A DNA stretch of 27,646 nucleotides from a virus. Below the pieces are notes generated by a model. It did no database searches and was not told the DNA's origin. It was given only the letters and a program-made list of their open reading frames with translations. Shown one piece after another: positions 22,018-27,646 of this stretch. Positions within the stretch are counted from its first letter, which is position 1. Each line of letters opens with the position of its first letter. Both the position numbers and the translations under genes were made by a program. Where the stretch lies: the IMG/VR virus record IMGVR_UViG_3300035698_008439, positions 1 to 27,646 of that record. The stretch is one strand, 5' to 3'.

Positions 22018-22280
22018 TGAAAGCAATCATTGGTAATAAAATCAAGAAAGACGGCAAGATCAATAAGATCAATATTATTATTGAAATTGATGACCCTGAG
22101 ATGATAGAAGAGATCCTTAAAAAGAATTCAATCAGATTATATACCGAATATGAAATGAGCACGGCGAAAAAAGTTATCAAGAGAGCTATTGAGGTAGCAA
22201 ATATTATCACCACGGGAAACCTTGTTCATAAACTCCCAAATCTTAAAAGTATCCTTAACGTAGGAAAGAGGATCTTATGA
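22017..22280 (+). CDS. Hypothetical protein (87 aa)
   Basis: Not recognised. It starts by TAATG overlap; a GGAGG site lies just before. The product has KINIIIEIDDPEMIEEIL, then YEMSTAKKVIKRAIEVANII and a C-terminal basic part. Mixed alpha/beta, no cysteine and no membrane segment. The end overlaps the next gene by ATGA. Confidence 0.7.
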   Translation: MKAIIGNKIKKDGKINKINIIIEIDDPEMIEEILKKNSIRLYTEYEMSTAKKVIKRAIEVANIITTGNLVHKLPNLKSILNVGKRIL

Positions 22281-22639
22281 ACATTTATGTAATATTAGGA
22301 ATTGGATTCAGTCTTTTCATTATAGTTCTTATAATACTTACAATCAAGGGTATCAAGATCGAGAGGAAAAGACGATATAAACTTATTAAGAAACAAGCAA
22401 ATCTTGAATTTGATAACTTAAAAAAACACTATATTAGATTTAATGCGAATGGAAGTTGTAAAATTAATTGTCCTTTCAAAATTAAGAAAGTCGGCATTGG
22501 TTCAATGGAATGCTTTAAATGTAATCATCATCAAAATCACGGAAAAGATGATCACGGAGAATGGTTAATCTGTCCGGCATATAAAAGACATCTAAATGAA
22601 AATTTGGATCATATCAATCAAAATATTCAAAAAATATAA
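22277..22639 (+). CDS. Membrane-anchored cysteine/histidine-rich protein (120 aa)
   Basis: The N-terminus is a membrane helix (VILGIGFSLFIIVLIILTI, ~5-23) followed by a strongly basic stretch (KIERKRRYKLIKKQ), which places the rest in the cytoplasm. The C-terminal half has Cys61-x3-Cys65, Cys79-x2-Cys82, His84, His85, His88 and Cys99 (SCKINCPF, MECFKCNHHQNH, LICPAY), a probable zinc site. Function unknown; a membrane-tethered zinc protein could act in host takeover or exclusion. Confidence 0.75.
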   Translation: MNIYVILGIGFSLFIIVLIILTIKGIKIERKRRYKLIKKQANLEFDNLKKHYIRFNANGSCKINCPFKIKKVGIGSMECFKCNHHQNHGKDDHGEWLICPAYKRHLNENLDHINQNIQKI

Positions 22640-22648
22640 GGAGATATT

Positions 22649-23116
22649 ATGAAAAAAGAAGATTTGAAAGTTGTGATAGATCTACATCTGAAATGGCTAA
22701 ATCATGATATTAATGGTAATCGTGCTAATCTACGTGATGTTGATCTACGTCGTGCTGATCTACGTGATGTTAATCTATGTGGCGCTGATCTACGTCGTGC
22801 TGATCTACGTGATGTTGATCTACGTCGTGCTGATCTACGTGGCGCTGATCTACGTCGTGCTGATCTACGTCGTGCTGATCTACGTGGCGCTGATCTCGAT
22901 TTCGGTTGCTTTCCTTTATGGTGCGGATCGTTCAATATTAAAGTTGGTGATAGATTTATATTTCAATTATTATTTCACCTATTGAAATTGGATTACGTTG
23001 GTAAAAATCCACTAATCAAAAGAATGATGAAAATGGAATCATTGATAAAATTAGCAAATAAATCTCATCTAATAGATAATCATAAGGTTAAAAAAATACA
23101 AGGAGAAGTAAAATGA
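22649..23116 (+). CDS. Pentapeptide-repeat protein (155 aa)
   Basis: After an N-terminal helix ([15 protein letters not shown]) come twelve pentapeptides of A[D/N]LRx type ([15 protein letters not shown]), which fold as a right-handed square helix. A C-terminal domain begins [12 protein letters not shown], then [13 protein letters not shown]; phage pentapeptide proteins with this N- and C-terminal pair are common, function unknown. Some pentapeptide proteins mimic DNA and block gyrase; here the repeat surface is Arg-rich rather than acidic, so DNA mimicry is unlikely. AAGGAG precedes the ATG. The end overlaps ssb by ATGA. Confidence 0.88.
   Translation: MKKEDLKVVIDLHLKWLNHDINGNRANLRDVDLRRADLRDVNLCGADLRRADLRDVDLRRADLRGADLRRADLRRADLRGADLDFGCFPLWCGSFNIKVGDRFIFQLLFHLLKLDYVGKNPLIKRMMKMESLIKLANKSHLIDNHKVKKIQGEVK
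22721..22900 (+). repeat. Twelve-unit 15-base tandem repeat encoding the pentapeptides
   Basis: Twelve units of 15 bases follow one another without interruption, most reading GATCTACGT plus CGTGCT, GATGTT or GGCGCT. The units are nearly identical at DNA level, including third positions, so they arose by recent duplication or are kept alike by slippage or conversion. Copy number is likely to vary among relatives. Confidence 0.93.
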
Positions 23117-23511
23117 GTGCTAAAGAACTTCGTTTTCCAAATGTCAACTCTACTATATTAAGTGGAAGATTAACAAGAGATCCAGAGCTCAAACATTTAC
23201 AGAATGGAACAGCTGTTATGAATATCGATCTTGCTTTCAATCGTAACTTTAAAAAAAATGATGAATGGGAGAAGGTTACCAGTTATATCCAGGTTGTCGT
23301 ATGGGCTGAAAAAGCTGAGAGTGCTGCAAAATATCTTTCAAAAGGAAGTCCTGTTTTGGTAGAAGGATCTCTTGAAATGGAAACGTATCAGAATAAAGAT
23401 AACCAGACAATCTACAAGATGAAATTGGTTGCATTCAAAATTAATAATCTCGAACGTGAAAGTCGAGATAGTGATTATTTTGAAAACATAGACAAAGAAG
23501 ATCAATTATAA
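23113..23511 (+). CDS. ssb: Single-stranded DNA-binding protein (132 aa)
   Basis: The OB-fold is clear: [20 protein letters not shown], then [13 protein letters not shown], the segment [20 protein letters not shown] and [15 protein letters not shown], in the order of bacterial SSB. It coats single-stranded DNA during replication and recombination and may hand it to the ERF annealing protein further on. The C-terminus is acidic but short ([10 protein letters not shown]) and lacks the D-D-x-P-F tip that binds host repair proteins. It overlaps the pentapeptide gene by ATGA. Confidence 0.94.
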   Translation: MSAKELRFPNVNSTILSGRLTRDPELKHLQNGTAVMNIDLAFNRNFKKNDEWEKVTSYIQVVVWAEKAESAAKYLSKGSPVLVEGSLEMETYQNKDNQTIYKMKLVAFKINNLERESRDSDYFENIDKEDQL

Positions 23512-23729
23512 TGATGCGTCCTGATCTTTTCATCAAGAGGATTATCCATATCGAACCTTATATCGATCTGATTCTTTCCGAAAATCCAAACCCTGATTTT
23601 AAGGGCTGGAGATTCTGGGATTATATGAACAAAAGAATCAGTAATCCTTTTGATGATCAGATCACCGCAAGAAATGAATTAATAAATAATAAAGTAATTT
23701 GGAGGGAGTTTGCGATTAGTAAGAATTGA
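23511..23729 (+). CDS. Hypothetical protein (72 aa)
   Basis: Not recognised. It starts by TAATG overlap with ssb, so it is coupled to it; two ATGs are adjacent. The product has LFIKRIIHIEPYIDLILSEN, then FKGWRFWDYMNKRISNPF, an aromatic-rich stretch, and a basic C-terminal helix. The tie to ssb hints at DNA metabolism but nothing in the sequence shows it. Confidence 0.7.
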   Translation: MMRPDLFIKRIIHIEPYIDLILSENPNPDFKGWRFWDYMNKRISNPFDDQITARNELINNKVIWREFAISKN

Positions 23730-23785
23730 CCCTCGTGCTGATCGCTTGACCCGGCTCCCTCCCATATTTTGAAAAGGAGAGTAAT

Positions 23786-24148
23786 ATGAAAGAAGAACTT
23801 AAAAAGCTTTTAGAGAAAATCAATAAAGGTGTTGATTTTTCTATTAAAGAATTATCAGACGTTGATAAACAAATATTAAGATGGGGAATTTGGCAAAATG
23901 TACTTGAAATTATCGCAGGTTTTATTGTTCTGATACCAGGTAAAATTTTAATAAAGATTGGGTTATTATGGGAACGACCTACTGATTATTATAGCGACGG
24001 ACTTAATTGGTACATGCTAGCGGGTATTATTATTGCCGTTATTGGAAGTATAATCATTTGGGTAGGCATCTATTGGTTAGCTCGTGTGCTAATAGCACCT
24101 AAAACATATTTAATCTCAAGAATGAGATCATTAGTTAAAGGAGAGTAA
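23786..24148 (+). CDS. Membrane protein with two transmembrane segments (120 aa)
   Basis: The first ~30 residues are a charged helix (ELKKLLEKINKGVDFSIKEL). Two membrane helices follow, VLEIIAGFIVLIPGKILIKI (~39-58) and MLAGIIIAVIGSIIIWVGIY (~76-95), with a basic end (SRMRSLVKGE). AAAGGAGAG lies before the ATG. The layout would fit a holin or exclusion protein, but the gene stands between ssb and recombination genes and no lysin is near. Function unknown. Confidence 0.75.
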   Translation: MKEELKKLLEKINKGVDFSIKELSDVDKQILRWGIWQNVLEIIAGFIVLIPGKILIKIGLLWERPTDYYSDGLNWYMLAGIIIAVIGSIIIWVGIYWLARVLIAPKTYLISRMRSLVKGE

Positions 24149-24149
24149 T

Positions 24150-24494
24150 ATGGAAAAGATACATGATTTTGGTAAACTCGGAAAATGGAGTGAAGAAACA
24201 TTAATAGCACAAATATCTTCTGAGTTTAATTTATTTGAGTATAGTTTCTTTGATGGTAGGAGTGTCAGAGTTCCATTGATCGAGGAACGTTACGAACAGT
24301 TAACAAAAAAAAATAGTTATAATTTAAATAAAAGGAAAATGAACGATGGTGATATTGTATCTATTTTTGAAAAAATCAAGTATAGAAATGATCTTTCTGA
24401 TGATTTGCAAAAATATCGCAAAACATTAAAAAAAATTGATGATAAATTAGTTGAAAAAGCTAAGGAGAAGGATAATGAAAATACTAAGTCTTGA
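24150..24494 (+). CDS. Hypothetical protein (114 aa)
   Basis: Not recognised. AAGGAGAG precedes the ATG. The product starts MEKIHDFGKLGKWSEETLIA, has a middle RSVRVPLIEERYEQLTKKNS and a highly charged C-terminal helix rich in Lys and Asp. The 3' end overlaps the ATPase gene by 20 bases, and the ATPase's ribosome binding site lies within it. Confidence 0.72.
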   Translation: MEKIHDFGKLGKWSEETLIAQISSEFNLFEYSFFDGRSVRVPLIEERYEQLTKKNSYNLNKRKMNDGDIVSIFEKIKYRNDLSDDLQKYRKTLKKIDDKLVEKAKEKDNENTKS

Positions 24495-25764
24495 AATCAA
24501 GAACATCGGGAAGATCAAAGAGGAACTGATTGAGATCAATAAATCAGTAAATCTATTTTATGGAGAAATCCTTCAAGGAAAAACAACAATTTTGAATGCA
24601 ATCAAATTATGTTTCGGAGGATCATTTTCGAAAGATCTGATCCATCATGGAGAAAAAAGTGCGAGTGTCAAACTGAAATTTGATAACGGTTCAATATCAA
24701 GATCTTTCTATCTTGCAAAGGATGGGACGATTAAAGATAGACCGATTGAGTTTATTGATGATGGAGAGATTGTGAAGAAACCAACGGATGCAATAAAGAA
24801 TTTGATCAATCCTTTCCTATTAGATCAGAACTTCCTTATCGATAAAACTAATACGGATAAGATTAAGTATTTTATTGATCTCCTGGATATCGATACTTCT
24901 GATATTGATAAGGCGAAAAAGATTTTAACAGAACAAGCCGTAGATTTAAGGTCAGATATTAAAGCTGCTGGTGATAAGGTATTGGAAGTTGTGGAAGAAC
25001 CTGAAAGTGAAGAAAAACTTAATCAAGAAAAATCTCAAATTGAATCCAGAATGAAAATAGTAGATGATTTTAATATTGAGGAAAAGAAAAAAGACACATC
25101 AAGGCAAGATATTGAAGATAAAATTGAAAGACTTCAAAAGGAAATCAGAGAAAAATCTACAAAATTAATGGATATGCCTTATGCTAATTATAAACAATAT
25201 TATTCAGAGGATGAAGAAGATATAAAAAGAATCTCTATTGAATTATCAGAAGTAAAGGTTGATAAAGTTCTCTATGATGTTTATATAGAAGATAAAAAGA
25301 AAGCTGATCTTAAAGCCTCAAATCAATCCCTACTCGAAGCAAATATCAAGAGCCAGAAGAAATTTAAGAAAGATAAGATCAAATTACTTGCGAAGATTTC
25401 AATGGATTGTAAAATCAAAGATCTTCAATTCGATGAAGCTGGTAATATCCTTTATCAAGAAACCGCAATTGATATGCTCTCAACTTCTCAGCTTATGAAT
25501 CTTAGTTCTGAGTGCTCTTCACTTTATCCTGAAGGAATAGGAATCGAATTGATTGATCACGCTGAATCATTGGGATTTGCGTCCCCAGGCTCATCAAGAG
25601 AAGCTATCTCAATCTATATTAATCGTGCAAAGAGAGGAAAGAAAACTATCCTCGCAACTATCGTTGGTCAGAAACCAGCCGAGATATTGGAAGATGTCGG
25701 AGTATTTGTCGTTAAAGAGGGATCTATCGAATCAGATGAAAAAGATCCAGAAGAAATGTTATAA
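24475..25764 (+). CDS. RecF/SMC-like ABC ATPase of the recombination module (429 aa)
   Basis: The N-terminus is KILSLEIKNIGKIKEELIEI, then NLFYGEILQGKTTILNAIKL (Walker A G30-x4-G-K-T37). A charged helical middle (~140-300) would form a coiled-coil arm (QDIEDKIERLQKEIREKSTK). The C-terminal part has LSTSQ (335-339, signature-like) and GIELIDHAESL (Walker B, D361, E364). This is a single-chain, short-arm ABC ATPase like those phages carry next to recombinases. The start ATG 24475 after AAGGAG is better than TTG 24451. It probably helps end processing or loading for the ERF protein. The Walker B is weaker than usual (H between D and the acidic residue). Confidence 0.85.
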   Translation: MKILSLEIKNIGKIKEELIEINKSVNLFYGEILQGKTTILNAIKLCFGGSFSKDLIHHGEKSASVKLKFDNGSISRSFYLAKDGTIKDRPIEFIDDGEIVKKPTDAIKNLINPFLLDQNFLIDKTNTDKIKYFIDLLDIDTSDIDKAKKILTEQAVDLRSDIKAAGDKVLEVVEEPESEEKLNQEKSQIESRMKIVDDFNIEEKKKDTSRQDIEDKIERLQKEIREKSTKLMDMPYANYKQYYSEDEEDIKRISIELSEVKVDKVLYDVYIEDKKKADLKASNQSLLEANIKSQKKFKKDKIKLLAKISMDCKIKDLQFDEAGNILYQETAIDMLSTSQLMNLSSECSSLYPEGIGIELIDHAESLGFASPGSSREAISIYINRAKRGKKTILATIVGQKPAEILEDVGVFVVKEGSIESDEKDPEEML

Positions 25765-25773
25765 GGAGAAAAG

Positions 25774-25893
25774 ATGAAAGATTCCAATTATCTCAGCAAT
25801 AAAATAATTGATTGGATTCCTTACTACGGTCTTGAATTTGATCAAGATGCCGAAATCGTCCAAGAAGATTTTGACAATATTAATGTTGAATAA
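25774..25893 (+). CDS. Small acidic protein (39 aa)
   Basis: AAGGAG lies eight bases before the ATG at 25774. The product is acidic (LEFDQDAEIVQEDFDNINVE at the end) with IIDWIPYYG in the middle. It fits exactly between the ATPase and ERF genes. Such short acidic proteins can bind partners or mimic DNA; no family is recognised. Confidence 0.65.
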   Translation: MKDSNYLSNKIIDWIPYYGLEFDQDAEIVQEDFDNINVE

Positions 25894-25909
25894 AAACAAG
25901 GAGAATAAA

Positions 25910-27034
25910 ATGCCGAATACGAAAAATATTTATCAAAGACTTGCAATCGTTAAAACCAAGATAGATAAGTTTATCAAAACTGAAAAGAATGAATTTGCAA
26001 AATTTACATATACTCATTTAAGTGATATTCTGGAAAAGATTAATATTACTTGTGAAGAAAATGGGTTGTTATTTAATATTGGGTCTTATATGATTGACAC
26101 TGAAAAATCAAGTCTTGATATTGGAATTATTTATAGTGTTAATGCCGTGTTGATTAATCTTGATAAACCGGAAGAACAAATCAAATATTCATTTGATATT
26201 CCTAAAGATGATGCTGGTGCTGGAACCAAAATGAAGCAAATCCAATCTGTTGGATCTACCATCACTTATGGAACTAGATATATTTATGGTGTTGTATTTT
26301 CTCTTCAATTTGAAGATGATGCAGATGCGGGAAAATCTGGAGCCGGACAAAAGAAAAAGAAAGTTAATCCTGGAACTCCAAAAGGTAAATTTGATCGAGA
26401 ACAGATCATTCCTTTCGGACAATATGCCCCAGGAAAGGGAGAGGAAAAGAAATGGAAAGAATTGAGCGATAAATATCTCAAAACTGCTCTTGATAGTATC
26501 GAAGGAGGATACGTCGCTTTCATTAAAGCAGAAATGAAAATCAGAAAAGATGAACCTGCTGCACTTCCAAAAAAAGAAATAACAAAACCGGATATTGCAA
26601 CAAAAGAATCAGTTAAAGAGAAAGAAGAAGAGATCAAGAAAACTACTCCGAAACCCATCAAAAAAGATATCTCCAAGAAAGAAATTGAAACTGAAAAAAC
26701 GCCATCAGATGAAGAGAATGAAATCGGTGATGGTCTCAGAGAGGAGATTATCAAACAGGTTGAAGAAATGACAAAGAACAAAGATATGGGAAAGGTTTCA
26801 AGAGATGCATGGATTAAGAAAGCAACCACCTTGAATGATCCGATCAAATTCCATATCTTCTACTGGAAAGTTTGCACCGCAACCATCATCTGTAAAGCAA
26901 GTGCTGCAAATCTTATTAATATAGAGACCAAGAAAGAATATTTCAAAGTGATCAAAGATCCGAAAACAACAAAAGATGATCTTGAGCCAATCATGGATAC
27001 TTGCCGTGAAGCATTGGATAAATCAGATAAGTAA
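25910..27034 (+). CDS. erf: ERF-family single-strand annealing recombinase with extra C-terminal domains (374 aa)
   Basis: Residues ~6-140 are an ERF domain: NEFAKFTYTHLSDILEKINI, GLLFNIGSY, then MKQIQSVGSTITYGTRYIYG and SLQFEDDADAG. ERF proteins anneal complementary strands for recombination and for joining genome ends. Residues ~162-212 read REQIIPFGQYAPGKGE, then WKELSDKYLKTAL and are like the small P-F-G-x-Y-K-G domain (DUF3820-type) found in nucleic-acid proteins. A Lys/Glu-rich linker (220-270) and a helical domain (~270-374) follow. ATG 25910 with AAGGAG is chosen; upstream codons lack a site and overlap the acidic gene. The length exceeds simple ERF proteins (about 200-250 residues). 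Confidence 0.88.
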   Translation: MPNTKNIYQRLAIVKTKIDKFIKTEKNEFAKFTYTHLSDILEKINITCEENGLLFNIGSYMIDTEKSSLDIGIIYSVNAVLINLDKPEEQIKYSFDIPKDDAGAGTKMKQIQSVGSTITYGTRYIYGVVFSLQFEDDADAGKSGAGQKKKKVNPGTPKGKFDREQIIPFGQYAPGKGEEKKWKELSDKYLKTALDSIEGGYVAFIKAEMKIRKDEPAALPKKEITKPDIATKESVKEKEEEIKKTTPKPIKKDISKKEIETEKTPSDEENEIGDGLREEIIKQVEEMTKNKDMGKVSRDAWIKKATTLNDPIKFHIFYWKVCTATIICKASAANLINIETKKEYFKVIKDPKTTKDDLEPIMDTCREALDKSDK

Positions 27035-27040
27035 AAATCG

Positions 27041-27367
27041 ATGAAAAAGATATTAGGATTCTACAGAAAGATCAAATGGATCAAGGGTGGTGATAATAGC
27101 AAGCATGACGCTCAAGAGGAAAAGATCTCTAAATTGATCAGGGAACATGAAAAAGCGAATCCTGATGACTCTGTTTGGAGCGTGGTTAGCCATATCGGAC
27201 AGCATGTATTTGCTCAACCTCGTTCCGAAGTTAAACCGATGACAATATTAGAATATGACCGTTACTGTAGATCTAAAAATATGTTTCCGTGGGATGTTCC
27301 TGAAGGTCATTTTGTCCATCATGGGTGCGGTGGTTATAGCTTACAAAGAAAATATCAAAGGGGTTAA
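27041..27367 (+). CDS. Hypothetical protein (108 aa)
   Basis: Not recognised. The product begins MKKILGFYRKIKWIKGGDNS and contains HDAQEEKISKLIREHEKANP, a VWSVVSHIGQHVFAQP segment and a C-terminal His/Gly-rich stretch (GHFVHHGCGGYSLQRKYQRG). The ribosome binding site is weak, so expression may depend on the ERF gene six bases before. The end of the C-terminus could bind metal. Function unknown. Confidence 0.68.
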   Translation: MKKILGFYRKIKWIKGGDNSKHDAQEEKISKLIREHEKANPDDSVWSVVSHIGQHVFAQPRSEVKPMTILEYDRYCRSKNMFPWDVPEGHFVHHGCGGYSLQRKYQRG

Positions 27368-27368
27368 T

Positions 27369-27646
27369 ATGGGTGATAATAATATAGAAGGAACTTTATA
27401 TATCAATGGAGAGAAAATAGGAACCGCTATTAAAGATATTGAATTTATTGATACATCATTTTCAGAGGAAGTGGTTATTCCAAATAAAATTAGCATCACT
27501 TTTAATAACATAAAAATTCATGGTAAAGCATTAAAAAGATTGTTTAAACTACCAAGAAAGAAAAAGAAACAAATTATGGGAACTAGAAGTGCTATAAATA
27601 AACTAGAGAAATTAATAACTCTTGGATTACCCTTCACCATGAAACA
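27369..27646 (+). CDS. Hypothetical protein (partial, cut by window end)
   Basis: An ATG at 27369 directly after the TAA of the previous gene opens a frame that has no stop up to the window edge (92 codons). The start region contains GTLYINGEKIGTAIKDIEFI, a beta pattern, followed by VVIPNKISITFNN and a basic helix with PRKKKKQ. No family can be named. Confidence 0.65.
   Translation, partial: MGDNNIEGTLYINGEKIGTAIKDIEFIDTSFSEEVVIPNKISITFNNIKIHGKALKRLFKLPRKKKKQIMGTRSAINKLEKLITLGLPFTMK

Noticed and set aside
22721-22900. CRISPR array
   Set aside because: Units are 15 bases with no unique spacers and are fully coding; this is a pentapeptide repeat gene.
22702-22985. Alternative frames through the pentapeptide repeats (LIYVV-type on plus, RRSAR-type on minus)
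   Set aside because: They arise because a 15-base repeat gives repeated peptides in every frame; only the A[D/N]LRx frame has a site and proper flanking domains.
26305-26847. 180-codon minus-strand open frame opposite the ERF gene
   Set aside because: It is the Ser/Phe-rich mirror of the Lys/Glu-rich ERF linker and has no ribosome binding site; the ERF match is firm.

Overview
The window is part of a tailed-phage genome (Caudoviricetes, siphovirus-type) that could be a free phage or a prophage. It is AT-rich and densely packed, and most start codons have strong AGGAGG-type ribosome binding sites. No host gene, tRNA, integrase, repressor, lysis gene or DNA polymerase is recognisable, so host and lifestyle cannot be fixed. 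The strong Shine-Dalgarno sequences and standard stop codons fit a bacterial host using the standard code. Many small proteins match no family I can name, which suggests a poorly sampled lineage.

Layout. There are two divergent transcription units. A leftward (minus-strand) late unit runs from 19299 to beyond base 1: small and large terminase, portal, a zinc-ribbon mini-protein, two orphan genes, a MuF-type minor head protein, a small membrane protein, prohead protease fused to scaffold, decoration protein, major capsid protein, a secreted lectin-like protein, head-tail connector genes (gpW-like, stopper-like, HK97 gp10-like, tail terminator-like), a short cassette with a methyltransferase and glycosyltransferase genes, tail tube protein, tail assembly chaperone pair, tape measure, and a tail-tip protein cut by the window edge. 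Genes mostly touch or overlap (ATGA or TAATG), so translation is probably coupled. A rightward (plus-strand) early unit runs from 19793 to beyond 27646: a NUMOD4/HNH/AP2 endonuclease, a run of small orphan genes, a pentapeptide-repeat protein, SSB, a small membrane protein, a RecF/SMC-like ATPase and an ERF single-strand annealing protein.

Control region. The roughly 490-base divergent gap (19300-19792) holds a good leftward promoter before terS, a weaker rightward candidate, a cluster of GTCAA/TTGAC elements, four GGGGT[A/T] elements spaced 118, 59 and 60 bases, and a hairpin that covers the ribosome binding site of the HNH gene.

How it works together. The late unit would build and fill a head of HK97 fold and a long flexible tail (an 850-residue tape measure suggests roughly 125 nm). 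The early unit looks like annealing-type recombination (SSB + ATPase + ERF) plus accessory proteins. The most unusual points are: a lambda-type GGGAAAG frameshift site whose extension is cut by an in-frame TAA yet stays open for 80 further codons up to the tape measure start; a glycosylation/methylation cassette inside the tail module; a signal-peptide-bearing lectin protein in the head module; a nested scaffold start; and the regularly spaced repeats beside the terminase genes.
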